Shown piece by piece: positions 8,981 to 17,584 of a stretch of DNA of 64,000 nt. Made by a program: the position numbers and the translations under genes. Below the pieces are notes generated by a model that was not told the DNA's origin, made no database searches, and saw only the letters and a list, made by a program, of their open reading frames with translations. The stretch is from Parafrankia irregularis (GTDB taxonomy: Bacteria > Actinomycetota > Actinomycetes > Frankiales > Frankiaceae): positions 211,449 through 275,448 of the forward strand of contig NZ_FAOZ01000009.1 of NCBI RefSeq assembly GCF_001536285.1, read 5' to 3'. How positions within the stretch are numbered: the first letter of the stretch is position 1; each line of letters opens with the position of its first letter.

Positions 8981-9030
8981 GCGGGCACGGGTGCGGGTGC
9001 GGCGTGCGGGCACGGGTGCGGGTGCGGCGT
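8981..9030. repeat. 25-bp perfect tandem duplication
   Basis: Two identical 25-base units, beginning GCGGGCACGGGTGCGG, run from 8981 to 9005 and 9006 to 9030, flanked by partial copies on both sides. The region is intergenic. Confidence 0.85.
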
Positions 9031-9139
9031 GCGGGAGGGGAACGCGGGGTGCGGGTGTGGCACGCGGGGCGCGAATGACCGCCCGCGTCCTGCCGGGGGA
9101 CACCGGTACCACCGCTGTCCGCCCCGGCAGGAGTACTGC

Positions 9140-9241
9140 ATGCCGGCGGGTGTCGCTATGCCGGCGGGCGTCGCTCGTCAGCCGCGACGCGGCTCGGTGT
9201 CGGTCACCTCGGTGTCGGTCAGCGACTCCGGCCGACGGTGA
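9140..9241 (+). CDS. Possible 33-residue small protein with an internal repeat
   Basis: An ATG with AGGAG six bases upstream opens a 33-residue frame that starts MPAGVAMPAGVARQPRRG, then has a Ser/Val-rich stretch, and ends 3 bases before the aldo/keto reductase stop on the other strand. The first 36 bases are two 18-base near-identical units (9140-9157, 9158-9175). The ribosome site is better than at many real genes here, but there is no homology cue, and the repeat itself may have created the frame. Treat it as a candidate only. Confidence 0.25.
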   Translation: MPAGVAMPAGVARQPRRGSVSVTSVSVSDSGRR

Positions 9242-9244
9242 CGG

Positions 9245-10267
9245 TCAGCGGCGGCGCAGCGCGGAGTCGGCGAGGGCCGGCGGGACGTAGCCGGCGTCCT
9301 CCGGGTTGACGTTGACGCCGGGCGGGACGATCTCGTCGATCCGGTCCAGGGTCGCGGTGTCCAGGGTGATGTCGGCGGCGGTGAGCTGGCTTTCCAGGTG
9401 ATCCATCGTGCGCGGGCCGATGATCGCCGAGGTCACCGCCGGATGGCGCAGCACGAACGCCAGCGCCAGCTCGATCAGGCTGATGCCGACCTCGGCGGCG
9501 AGGTCCCCGAAGGCGATCGCGGCCTCGACCTTGCGCTGGTTCGCCGGGACGGACAGATCGAACCGGCCCGGCACCCGCGCTGTCCGCGTGCTCGTGACCT
9601 CACCGCCGTCGCGGGTGTAGCGCCCGGAGAGGAAGCCGCCGGCGAGCGGGCTCCACGGCAGCACCCCGAGCCCGTACCGCTGCGCCACCGGCAGCAGGTC
9701 GGCCTCGATGCCGCGCACCAGCAGCGAGTACGGCGGCTGCTCGGTGACGAACCGCTCGCGGTTGCGGCGCTCGGCGACCCACTGCGCCTCGACGACCTCG
9801 TGCGCGGGGAACGTCGAACTGCCGAAGTAGCGGATCTTGCCGGCCCGGACCAGGTCGGTCAGCGCGCTGAGCGTCTCGTCGATGTCGGTCGACGGGTCGG
9901 GGCGGTGCACCTGGTAGAGGTCGATCCAGTCGGTGCCGAGGCGCCGCAGGCTGTTCTCCACCTCGGTGACGATCCAGCGCCGCGACAGCCCGCGCTGGTT
10001 GGTGTCCGGCCCCATCGGCATGAACAGCTTGGTCGCGAGCACCACGTCGTCGCGGCGGCCGGCGAGTGCCTTGCCGACGATCTGCTCCGACTCGCCGTTC
10101 GAGTAGATGTCGGCGGTGTCGATGAAGTTGACCCCGGCGTCGAGCGCCCGGTGGATGATCTTTGCGGAGTCGTCGTGGTCCTGGTTGCCCCAGGCGCCGA
10201 ACATCATCGCGCCCAGGCAGAGTGGGGAGACCCGCACGCCGGTGCGGCCAAGTACTCGGTAGTCCAT
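9245..10267 (-). CDS. Aldo/keto reductase
   Basis: A 340-residue NADPH-dependent aldo/keto reductase of the YajO/Tas-like group, reducing aldehydes or ketones in the cytosol. The catalytic tetrad is visible: Asp50 and Tyr55 in FIDTADIYSNG, Lys80 in LATKLF and His121 in LYQVHRPDP. The C-terminal cofactor loop is present (TSAIIGPRTMDHLESQLTA). ATG at 10267 matches the family start MDYRVLGRTGVRVSPLCLG; the ribosome site is weak. It lies downstream of the TetR gene on the same strand after 125 bases and may be that regulator's target. Confidence 0.92.
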   Translation of the reverse strand: MDYRVLGRTGVRVSPLCLGAMMFGAWGNQDHDDSAKIIHRALDAGVNFIDTADIYSNGESEQIVGKALAGRRDDVVLATKLFMPMGPDTNQRGLSRRWIVTEVENSLRRLGTDWIDLYQVHRPDPSTDIDETLSALTDLVRAGKIRYFGSSTFPAHEVVEAQWVAERRNRERFVTEQPPYSLLVRGIEADLLPVAQRYGLGVLPWSPLAGGFLSGRYTRDGGEVTSTRTARVPGRFDLSVPANQRKVEAAIAFGDLAAEVGISLIELALAFVLRHPAVTSAIIGPRTMDHLESQLTAADITLDTATLDRIDEIVPPGVNVNPEDAGYVPPALADSALRRR

Positions 10268-10392
10268 GTCGACGAGCTTTCGCCGTTGATCAACAGGGCG
10301 CAATCCCTCTGGTGAAAATTTCACCATGTCGATCGGGAAATGCCAGTTATCGGAGTTCGTCGCTCTCTGGCACCGCTCGGCGATTCGCCGAG

Positions 10393-11037
10393 CTACGGGG
10401 CGGCGCTCGGAGTAACCGTGCCGAGCAGGTGGTCGAGGTGATCGAGGATGCCTGCGCGCACGTCCCGGTAGGGCTCGATGCCGCCGGCGGCCCGGCAGAG
10501 CAGGACCGCGCCCTCGACCGCCGCCACGGTCATCGCGGCGAAGCGGGCTGCGCGTGCGGTGTCGACCCCATAGCTGGTGAGGCAGCCGGCGATCGCCGCC
10601 CGCCACCGGTCGAAGGCGTCGTTGGCGACAGCGCGCAGCGTGCCGTCGGTGTCCTCGGCGCTCAGGGCGACCGCGGCCACCGGGCACCCGGCCGGCCCAC
10701 CGCCGCCGATCAGGATCTGCTCGGCGAGGTCGAGCACGGCGCGGACGGCGTCGCCGGGCGCGGCGTCGGCGCAGGCGGCCTCGATGTGCTGCGCGACCCG
10801 GTCGCCAGCCCACCGTGCGGCGTCCACCCCGATCTGGGTCTTGCCGCCGGGGAAGTGGTGGTAGATCGCACCACGGGCGGCGTGGGCGCGGGCCACGACA
10901 TCGCGGCACCCGGTGCCGTCGTAGCCGCGTTCGCGGAACAGCTCCGCCGCCGCCACGACCATTCGCGCCCTGGTGTCCCGGCGGCCGGCGGGAGGTGCGC
11001 CGCCGCTGCCGACCGGCTGCCCCGTGCGGTCTGCCAT
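10393..11037 (-). CDS. TetR-family regulator, LmrA/YxaF-like
   Basis: A 214-residue one-component repressor. The N-terminal HTH is clear: RARMVVAAAELFRERGYDGTGCRDVVARAHAARGAIYHHFPGGK. The C-terminal half, with CPVAAVALSAEDTDGTLR and DRWRAAIAGCL, resembles the LmrA/YxaF ligand-binding domain. I start at MADRTGQ (11037), where the family's N-terminus fits; a longer upstream frame is Pro/Arg junk. Two operator-like palindromes lie 123-165 bases upstream, between this gene and the divergent hotdog gene, suggesting autoregulation and control of neighbours. The ligand is unknown. Confidence 0.88.
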   Translation of the reverse strand: MADRTGQPVGSGGAPPAGRRDTRARMVVAAAELFRERGYDGTGCRDVVARAHAARGAIYHHFPGGKTQIGVDAARWAGDRVAQHIEAACADAAPGDAVRAVLDLAEQILIGGGGPAGCPVAAVALSAEDTDGTLRAVANDAFDRWRAAIAGCLTSYGVDTARAARFAAMTVAAVEGAVLLCRAAGGIEPYRDVRAGILDHLDHLLGTVTPSAAP

Positions 11038-11159
11038 CCGTTCCGTCCTCTCCGGCCTCTCCGGTCCGCGAGCGTGTGGCTGGCTGGGCCCCGGCCGACG
11101 CCGACGATCCGTCGCCTCTCGCGGGTGCCCCGCGGCGCAGTGGCGCCATTCCAGCTTGA

Positions 11160-11202
11160 CTAGGACAAGCGTCCTCGGCAAGCTCTAGGACAACTGTCCT
11201 AG
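11160..11202. promoter_or_regulatory. Tandem TetR-type operators
   Basis: CTAGGACAACTGTCCTAG at 11185-11202 is a perfect 8-base inverted repeat with a 2-base centre. A second, imperfect copy, CTAGGACAAGCGTCCTCG, occupies 11160-11177, exactly 25 bases away. Both lie between the TetR gene and the divergent hotdog gene, where a LmrA/YxaF-type repressor would control both directions. Confidence 0.7.
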
Positions 11203-11248
11203 AACCTGCTTCGTCCTCATCGGACGGACGTGGCCATCGAGGTGATCC

Positions 11249-12112
11249 GTGAACACGTCGGACCAGGCCTTCTTCCTCCCCGTCGGCACGCTGCCCGCCG
11301 GAGCCGGAGCCGGAGCCGGCGCTGACTCCGCGGGCGCGGCGGTCCTGCGCGCGACCCCCACGAGCCATGGCCCCTGGTCGGATCGGCAGCAACACGGCGG
11401 GGCGACCAGCGCCGTGCTCACCCGGGCCCTCGAACAGGCAGCGGACGAGGCCGGCCTGGTGGGCGGCCACCTGGCCAGGATCGCGGTCGACTTCCTGGCA
11501 CCCGTCCCCGTCGGGGACGTCCAGGTCAGGGCGGCAGTGGTTCGGCCCGGCCGGAAGGTGGCGCTGCTGCGGGCCGAGGTGGGCGATGGCAAGCGGACCT
11601 GGGCGAGCGCCCAGGCCTGGTGGCGACGGGTCGCCCCGGGAACCGTGCCGGATCTCGGCCTCACCCAGCTCGAGCCCCTGCCGGCACCCGAGACGGTGCC
11701 TTCGGCCATCCCGGACAGTGACATCGCCCGGTTCCTCGCCCGCGGCTACATCGCCGCCGTGGACTGGCGTCCCGTGGACGGGCACGTCGTCGAACCCGGC
11801 CCGTGCACGGTCTGGGCTCGTCCGCAGGTCCCGCTGGTGGCCGGGGAGACCATCAGCCCGACCCAGCTGACGATGCTCCTCGCCGACGCGGGCAGCGGGG
11901 TGAGCGCCGTGCTCGACCCCCGCACCCACCTGTTCACGAACGTCGACCTCGTCGCCAGCCTGCTGCGCCAGCCCGAGGGCGAGTGGATCAGCATGCGCGC
12001 GACGACCATGGTCGACAACGCCGGCGGCGGCACCACCACGACCGTGCTCGGAGACGTGAAAGGAACGTTCGGCCAGACGCTGCACACCCTGTTCGTCGCA
12101 CCGCACGGCTGA
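11249..12112 (+). CDS. Thioesterase-family double-hotdog protein (TesB-like)
   Basis: A 287-residue protein resembling the TesB-like acyl-CoA thioesterase group. The N-terminal hotdog has HGGATSAVLTRALEQA, an early HGG motif usual in this family, then IAVDFLAPVPVGDVQV. The C-terminal hotdog ends TNVDLVASLLRQPEGEWISMRATT and GQTLHTLFVAPHG. The start is GTG at 11249 with GAGGTGA about 5 bases upstream. An Ala/Gly-rich run at residues 16-30 looks disordered. It faces a TetR regulator with paired operators between them and is probably under its control. Substrate chain length cannot be read. Confidence 0.8.
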   Translation: MNTSDQAFFLPVGTLPAGAGAGAGADSAGAAVLRATPTSHGPWSDRQQHGGATSAVLTRALEQAADEAGLVGGHLARIAVDFLAPVPVGDVQVRAAVVRPGRKVALLRAEVGDGKRTWASAQAWWRRVAPGTVPDLGLTQLEPLPAPETVPSAIPDSDIARFLARGYIAAVDWRPVDGHVVEPGPCTVWARPQVPLVAGETISPTQLTMLLADAGSGVSAVLDPRTHLFTNVDLVASLLRQPEGEWISMRATTMVDNAGGGTTTTVLGDVKGTFGQTLHTLFVAPHG

Positions 12113-12116
12113 GTAC

Positions 12117-12131
12117 GCCGCACCATGCGGC
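12117..12131. terminator. Short hairpin between convergent genes
   Basis: GCCGCA-CCA-TGCGGC forms a 6-base stem 4 bases after the hotdog stop and 33 bases beyond the stop of the opposing oxidase gene. It is short and lacks a U-tract, so the call is weak. Confidence 0.25.
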
Positions 12132-12163
12132 CGACGCCGGACCGCACGGCTGGCGCCTTCCCG

Positions 12164-13963
12164 CTATGGGAGGAGGCCGTCGAGCAGGGGGCTGGTGAAG
12201 ATGCGGTGTGGGTCGCAGGAGTTGAGCGTGCTGCGGGCGGTGTCCCAGTTGTCGGTGGCGGGCTGGCCGGCGCGGTAGGCGTTGGGGATGGTCGTGCCGA
12301 TCGTCGGGCCGTCGGCCCAGGCGGCCGCGGTGGTGTAGGCCCAGCCCTTCGACCATTCGGGGCGCACGGCGGCGTAGTTCCCGCTGAAGTTGCCGAAGAT
12401 CCAGGCCTCCACCTCGCGGAAGAACTGGTTTGAGTAGGGCGTGCCGGGCACCGTGAGAATGTCGAGCCAGACGGCCACATCCCAGTCGGAGTGGTCCGCC
12501 CGTGGCCGGACCGCGGACAGCTGTGGTGAACCGGCCGAGGTGACCCCGACATCGCCGGTGGCGTCCAGCCCGGTGACCCGGATCTCCACCGGGCCGTTCA
12601 TGGGATAACGCCCCTGATCCTGGTAGGCCGTGAGCCGGGACCGGTAGTACGTGCAGAACTCGTTGACCACCCGCTGTATGTTCGCGCGGCTGGTGAGAAC
12701 GGCGTAGCCGTTCGCGGTGACCCGCAGCGTCGTCGGGCGCACGTACAACAGCAGGTTCTTCGACCAGCCCCAGATGTCATAGGTCGCGGTCGTGATGAGG
12801 CCGGTGCCGACGAGCGCGATCTGGGTCTGCCCGAACGTCGGCGTGAGTGACCCGTTTCCACCGATGATCTGCGCGATCAGGTCGGTGGCCTGCTTCGGCA
12901 GACTGTCGGAGAACCCGTAGTTGTAAGGGCTGTTGACCTGGCGGGAGAAGAACGGCTTCGACGGGCTGCGGCTCCAGACCTTGAGCCACGGATTGTCGGT
13001 GAACGGGAACCAGATGGCCTCGACCCGGCCGGCGCTCTCCGCGTAGCTGGCGAACGTCCGCGTCGCCCCGGAGCCGGGAGCGGCGAACAGCTGCGTCCAC
13101 GGGATGTCGAACCAGCTCTGGCAGCGTAACCGCTGGTTGGCCCCGACCTGCAGCACGACCTCGGTGAGGAACGCCCGGCCAAGGTGGGTGAGGAACGCCT
13201 TCGACGCCGCCTCGGAGCGGCTGAAGGTGCGCAGCGCGTACGCGTTCGCCGACGAATCCCAGACGACCGCGGTGAACGAGACGATCAGATTGCTCAGCGA
13301 GCCGTAGGTCGTGCCCGGCACCGGGGTCTCGCCGGTGGCCGGAATGGCTGTGCCATGGCCACCGATGGCCAGCACGCCGCCGACGGTCAGATCTCCGGGC
13401 GCGGGGGTGGCGGTCAGGCCGTAGCCGGCGGTCTCCAGCCGGGTGAGCAGGGTTTCCATGGTCACACCGGTCTGGGTGCGCACAGTGGCGGGGGAACCGG
13501 CGGCGACGGTGACGGCGGTGAGATGCTCGGTGGTGTCCACGAGGACGACACCGGCTCCCTGCGAGCCGGCGGGCAGGATCAGCGGCGACCAGTTGTGGCC
13601 GCTGCCCCGGGCGCGGATGCGGTAGCCGTTGGCATGGGCCCAGTTGGCGATGGTGACGACGTCCGCCGGGGAGGCCGGTGCCGCGGTCCACACGTCATCG
13701 ACGGCGATCTCGCCGGACCAGTTCTCGTAGGCCTGCCGGTAAAGCGGTATCGCGGCGGGGAAGTCCGGCGGGGTCGGGGTCGCTGCGGCGGCGGCGGAGA
13801 TCCGGGACAGCGGTGTCCAACCCGCGAGGCCGGCCGCCGCGGCGGCGAGCACCGACCGGCGCGACGTCTTCCTGGCCCGCGGGGCTGCCGCGGGCTCCGC
13901 CGCCGGCCCGAATTCGGCCACGTGGTCCTCATGGTCCTCGTGCGCAACATGACGCGATTCCAT
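12164..13963 (-). CDS. Tat-exported FAD oxidoreductase, type II cholesterol oxidase-like
   Basis: A 599-residue exported flavoprotein of the vanillyl-alcohol oxidase fold. A Tat signal is visible at residues 31-62 (RKTSRRSVLAAAAAGLAGW). The FAD-binding domain follows, with RARGSGHNWSPL at 117-128; His123 sits where type II cholesterol oxidases bond FAD covalently. GDLTVGGVLAIGGHGT at about 190-210 is the second FAD loop, and the C-terminal half resembles the cholesterol-oxidase substrate domain. I start at ATG 13963 because AAGGGAG lies 8 bases upstream; an earlier ATG at 13981 lacks a site. It likely oxidises a sterol or other hydrophobic alcohol outside the cell; another substrate is possible. 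Confidence 0.82.
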   Translation of the reverse strand: MESRHVAHEDHEDHVAEFGPAAEPAAAPRARKTSRRSVLAAAAAGLAGWTPLSRISAAAAATPTPPDFPAAIPLYRQAYENWSGEIAVDDVWTAAPASPADVVTIANWAHANGYRIRARGSGHNWSPLILPAGSQGAGVVLVDTTEHLTAVTVAAGSPATVRTQTGVTMETLLTRLETAGYGLTATPAPGDLTVGGVLAIGGHGTAIPATGETPVPGTTYGSLSNLIVSFTAVVWDSSANAYALRTFSRSEAASKAFLTHLGRAFLTEVVLQVGANQRLRCQSWFDIPWTQLFAAPGSGATRTFASYAESAGRVEAIWFPFTDNPWLKVWSRSPSKPFFSRQVNSPYNYGFSDSLPKQATDLIAQIIGGNGSLTPTFGQTQIALVGTGLITTATYDIWGWSKNLLLYVRPTTLRVTANGYAVLTSRANIQRVVNEFCTYYRSRLTAYQDQGRYPMNGPVEIRVTGLDATGDVGVTSAGSPQLSAVRPRADHSDWDVAVWLDILTVPGTPYSNQFFREVEAWIFGNFSGNYAAVRPEWSKGWAYTTAAAWADGPTIGTTIPNAYRAGQPATDNWDTARSTLNSCDPHRIFTSPLLDGLLP

Positions 13964-13994
13964 CGCAGGCTCCCTTTGCATGCGGACGAAATGA

Positions 13995-14018
13995 GGCGTG
14001 TCGATGCGCCGACACGCC
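13995..14018. promoter_or_regulatory. 24-bp palindrome upstream of the oxidase gene
   Basis: Perfect 9-base arms GGCGTGTCG and CGACACGCC flank a 6-base centre (ATGCGC), 32-55 bases upstream of the oxidase start, the usual place for an operator over a promoter. Flanking bases GGAC/GTCC extend the symmetry after a gap. No regulator can be named. Confidence 0.5.
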
Positions 14019-14244
14019 GTCCGAATATCTGCTGGCCATGGGAAATGGTCGCGTTGCCAGTGTTCCGAGTGTAAGGAATGTGGTCAAAGAAAACCAGGGT
14101 GAAGTAGTGGGTGAGGGTAAATCGACGGCCGCCCGCAGTGGTGTTTCGGTGGTGACCGATCCGGCCGAATTCTTAACTTGATGTGGAGTGGCAGTAAATG
14201 TCTGGTATGCCGGGCTCCGGGCGGCGGCGACGCTGCGGATGTGC

Positions 14245-15048
14245 TCAGCCGATGAGGGAACGGACCAGTGGGGTGTAGCCGTTGGCGTAACCCGCACGGG
14301 TGGGGTGGTAGGACTCGCCGAGGGCCGAAATCACCAGGCCGTTGGTGAAAGGCGTGCTGGCGCATACATCGTGCCCGGCCCAGGCGGGATTCGGGTTCCC
14401 GTAGACGAACCCGGCGGCCTGGGCCCGGTCCGCCAGGACTGCGTCGAGGTTGTCCACCAGGTTGTTGAGGGCGGCCTGCTTCGCAACGGTCACCCCGGGC
14501 GCCGCGGAGCACGTACGGTCCGCGAACGGCCGTGGATATCCGAGCACGACGACGGTGGCGGACGGCGCCTTCGACCTGATGGCCGCGAACGTGGTGTCGA
14601 GCTTCGCCGGAAGCTCGCCGGTGATCCGTGCGTTCGAGGTGTCGACCGTGGACGTGCAGTCGGAAAGCGTGCAACTGCGCACCAGGTCGCCGAACCCGAT
14701 GTCGTTTCCGCCGATGGTGATGGTGACGTACTTCGTCTCCGGGGTGAGGGCGTTCACCTGTGAGTCGGTCACGTCCGAGGTGACCGCCCCGCCACACGCG
14801 GCGAGGGTGAGCTCGGTGCCGGGCCGCTGACTGGCGACGAGAGAGGGGTAGGAATAGGTGCTGCGGGCGCAGTCGGCGTCGAGATCGCTGCTTCCCGCTC
14901 CACTGCCCGAGGAGTAGGAGTCCCCGAGGGCCACGTACCGGTCAGGCGTCGCGGCCTGGGCGGGAGCGGTGCTCACGGACCCCGAGAACGCCGCGACGAG
15001 GGTGGTGACGGCGGGCGCGAGCACACGCCGACGAAAGAAGTTCTCCAC
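14245..15048 (-). CDS. Secreted SGNH/GDSL hydrolase
   Basis: A 267-residue secreted esterase or lipase. A Sec signal (VENFFRRRVLAPAV through APAQA) covers residues 1-32. Block I is ALGDSYSSGSGA with nucleophile Ser44, block III is GGNDIGF, and block V is SYHPTRAGY with the catalytic His; the paired Cys residues are typical of Streptomyces extracellular SGNH lipases. The GTG at 15048 has GAAGGGA upstream; the longer frame is not plausible. It lies 281 bases upstream of the cholesterol-oxidase-like gene on the same strand, so an extracellular role in releasing and then oxidising lipids is conceivable but inferred. Confidence 0.9.
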   Translation of the reverse strand: MENFFRRRVLAPAVTTLVAAFSGSVSTAPAQAATPDRYVALGDSYSSGSGAGSSDLDADCARSTYSYPSLVASQRPGTELTLAACGGAVTSDVTDSQVNALTPETKYVTITIGGNDIGFGDLVRSCTLSDCTSTVDTSNARITGELPAKLDTTFAAIRSKAPSATVVVLGYPRPFADRTCSAAPGVTVAKQAALNNLVDNLDAVLADRAQAAGFVYGNPNPAWAGHDVCASTPFTNGLVISALGESYHPTRAGYANGYTPLVRSLIG

Positions 15049-15369
15049 GTTTTCCCTTCGTCCTGGTGATGCCTGGTGATGCCTGGCGAAAGGAAAATCC
15101 AGCGTGCGGGTGCGGGGACGGGGCCTCAGCGCGAGACCGATGGCCCCGGACCGGCTGTCGTCAGCCCCCGCGGTGGCGGCGTCGAGGCGCCGTCGGCCGT
15201 CTGTTCCGGAGCACGCGACCAGCCCGCTCCGACCGACGGCTCGCCCGGTAGATCGTATGCGAGCGCGACGCCTGCCGGACCGGTGCCGTCGCCGCCGAGA
15301 GCGCGCCGTCGCCGCGGTCGGTGACCCGGCCGGCGGCGCGCCGGTGCCGTGGCGTACCGGCCGCCCACC
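15049..15369. other. Intergenic region without a recognised gene
   Basis: About 320 bases between the propeller lipoprotein and the SGNH hydrolase, GC-rich, with no supported frame. It carries the SGNH promoter and ribosome site at its left end and the terminator hairpin of the upstream gene at its right end. Confidence 0.5.
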
Positions 15370-15405
15370 GGCGCGGCGGCGGGGGGAGGGGCCCGCCGCC
15401 GCGCC
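15370..15405 (-). terminator. GC-only terminator hairpin after the propeller lipoprotein
   Basis: GGCGCGGCGGCGGG at 15370-15383 pairs perfectly with 15392-15405 around an 8-base loop, 17 bases beyond the stop of the minus-strand gene. There is no U-tract. Confidence 0.6.
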
Positions 15406-15422
15406 TCGTGGTGGGGCCGCCG

Positions 15423-17420
15423 CTACGTGCGGTTCGCCGGCTGCCGGTAGGCCTTGCCGTCGATGGTGGTCGTCAGGGTGCCGGTCGCCTCGAAGATGTT
15501 GGTCAGGACGTCGATCGTCAGGTGGAACCCGTCCGGGCTGCTCTTCTTCGTGTTGGTCGTCGTGGTCCCGTCCTTCGCCCGGACGGTCTGGGTCAGGTCG
15601 GAGAACCAGTCGACCTTCGACGTCGTCAACGCCGGGACGGTCACCGTCACCTTCTCGGTGCCGTTGAGGGTGCTGACACCGTCGTTGGTGAAGTCGGTGT
15701 AGGCCACGGCGACGGTCTCGACCGCGACCTTGTCTGCGCTCTCGGTGACCTCGACCTTCGCCGAGCCGCCCCTGGCGCCGGTGACGGTGTAGGTGCCCGC
15801 CGGCACGTGCGGCCGGCTCGGGATCGCGCTGCCCGGGACGTACTTCACGCCCCACGGGACGTCGTCCGAGATCGGCGCCACCTTCGGCGCCGGCGCGGGC
15901 CCGCGGCTGGTCAGCTCGGCGATCATCATCCGGTACGTGCGGCCGCCCTGAGCGGTGGACGTCTCGCACGGCAGCGGGTTCTCGCCGCCGCAGGCGGGGG
16001 AGGTGGCCAACGCCTGCCAGTAGACGATGGCCGTGCCGTCGGGCGACCACCTCGGGTCGGCCATGCCGTTCCAGTTCGGGTCGTTCACGCTGCCCGGGCT
16101 GCCGTCACCCGCGGCGTTGATCCGCTGGCCCTGGTAGTCGCCGCGGTCGCCGTAGCGGTCGATGAGGATCGGCTGGAAGAACCGCCGCATCCCGTTGTTG
16201 CGGGTGGACGAGGTCGCGCTGGTGGTGACCATGTCGGTGATCGGCGGGACGTCCCGCATGGCCGCCAGGAACATCTGCCGGTCGGAGCCGCGGGTGTCCA
16301 TCGCGACCGTCCAGTTGCCGTCGGGGGAGAGGTCGATCGGGTCGACGTACTCCGGGTTCGCGGTCAGGCGGCGTACCTTGCCCGTGGTCAGGTCGGCGGC
16401 GAAGACGTCGATGTTGGACGACTCCTCGGGATACCCGATGTAGGTGACCTCCTTCCCGTCGGCGCTGAAACCACGCAGCTCGCCGACGGACAGCGCGTCG
16501 CGGTCGTAGACCAGCGTGGCGGGGTCCGAGGCGTCGACGGACATCGGCTGGGTGTCGGCCGGGTCGAAAAGCCGGGTCACTTTGACGACGTCGTAGCGCG
16601 GCGCCAGCGGTGTGCCGGTGGTCGGGGCCGGGTCGAACTCCAGCCGCCCCAGGTAGGCGAACTGGCCGAACCGGCCGTTGCCGATCGTGAAGCTGCTGAA
16701 CCCGAGGTGGACGTCATCCGGGTGGATGCGCAGCTCGCGCAGGCTCCCGCCCTTGCCGGAGCCGTCCGCGGTGTTCTCCCACCGGATCGGGTAGATGTGG
16801 GTCTCGGCCGGGGTGCACGCCTCGTCGGCGAGCGGATGCTCCCCGCAGTCGAGGATGTTGGTGCCGAACAGCACGCGCTTTCCGTCGCGGAAGGGCTGCG
16901 GGTAGTCCATCGCCTGGTTGGTGCTCACCGCGTTCGCCGCCGGCACACCGCAGGTGAGGCATTTCCACGCGTCACCGCCCGCGAAGGTCTTCCCGTCCGT
17001 CCGCACGATGATCAGCTGGCTGCCGCTGTAGACGCTCGCGGGATCGGGCGCGGCGGGCGCGCCGGCGAAGGTGACCCGGGCGGTGACGCTTTTCCCGTCC
17101 GGCAGATAGCCGCCGGACTGGAAGCCGCCGCGCCCGGCGAGACAGCCCGTGTGATGCGGGTTCACGGCTGCCGTGCAGGCGCCCGGATCATCGCTGGGCG
17201 CGACCGGTGGAAGCGGCAGTTCGCGCACGGAAATCGGCTCGGCCCTGGGCGGCGCGGGAATCCCGCCGGTCGCGTTCCCGGTGGCGGCCGGTTTTCCCGG
17301 CTCGTCCGGCTTCGAATCCGAACAGGCCGGAACGGCGAGCAGGATCGCGGCCAGCCCCAGTGGTAACCACCGCGACCATCGCCTTCGTGGTCCCGGTGAT
17401 ATGGACGTCGCTTTCGGCAT
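15423..17420 (-). CDS. Lipoprotein with PD40/TolB-like beta-propeller
   Basis: A 665-residue exported lipoprotein. Residues 1-27 form a signal ending LLAVPACSD, a lipobox. The body contains PD40/TolB-type repeats such as LRGFSADGKEVTYIG, DPIDLSPDGNWTVAMD and DPRWSPDGTAIVYW, with a Cys-rich N-terminal segment (WKCLTCG, LDCGEHPLADEAC). The last 130 residues form a separate beta-rich domain (YTVTGARGGSAKVEVTE). ATG at 17420 has AAGGAG 8 bases upstream. It lies downstream of the two-component system on the same strand. I do not know its function; a surface sensor, scaffold or hydrolase-like role is possible. Confidence 0.72.
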   Translation of the reverse strand: MPKATSISPGPRRRWSRWLPLGLAAILLAVPACSDSKPDEPGKPAATGNATGGIPAPPRAEPISVRELPLPPVAPSDDPGACTAAVNPHHTGCLAGRGGFQSGGYLPDGKSVTARVTFAGAPAAPDPASVYSGSQLIIVRTDGKTFAGGDAWKCLTCGVPAANAVSTNQAMDYPQPFRDGKRVLFGTNILDCGEHPLADEACTPAETHIYPIRWENTADGSGKGGSLRELRIHPDDVHLGFSSFTIGNGRFGQFAYLGRLEFDPAPTTGTPLAPRYDVVKVTRLFDPADTQPMSVDASDPATLVYDRDALSVGELRGFSADGKEVTYIGYPEESSNIDVFAADLTTGKVRRLTANPEYVDPIDLSPDGNWTVAMDTRGSDRQMFLAAMRDVPPITDMVTTSATSSTRNNGMRRFFQPILIDRYGDRGDYQGQRINAAGDGSPGSVNDPNWNGMADPRWSPDGTAIVYWQALATSPACGGENPLPCETSTAQGGRTYRMMIAELTSRGPAPAPKVAPISDDVPWGVKYVPGSAIPSRPHVPAGTYTVTGARGGSAKVEVTESADKVAVETVAVAYTDFTNDGVSTLNGTEKVTVTVPALTTSKVDWFSDLTQTVRAKDGTTTTNTKKSSPDGFHLTIDVLTNIFEATGTLTTTIDGKAYRQPANRT

Positions 17421-17584
17421 CGGCGCGCTCCTTGGAGAAAACGCCCTGCGCACCCGGGGGAGTCACGGCGGGGACGGCCCACGGACTCCGATGTCGCCAA
17501 CGCGAGTGGTACGGCCCCCGCCGTCCTCCAGCCGGTCTGGCAGGACTACTGGACGGAATCGGCGGAAACCTACCGAGCGCCGTG

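Larger units (their letters stand above)
8398..9139. other. Long gene-poor intergenic region
   Basis: About 740 bases with no convincing gene: frames on both strands give low-complexity Arg/Pro/Ala translations and no ribosome site. It must carry the promoter of cassette A on the minus strand. Two palindromes lie in the promoter-proximal part (listed separately), and a 25-base tandem repeat lies near the other end. Confidence 0.6.

Noticed and set aside
8981..9030. Tandem repeat considered as a CRISPR array
   Set aside because: Only two 25-base units with no spacers and no cas genes nearby.
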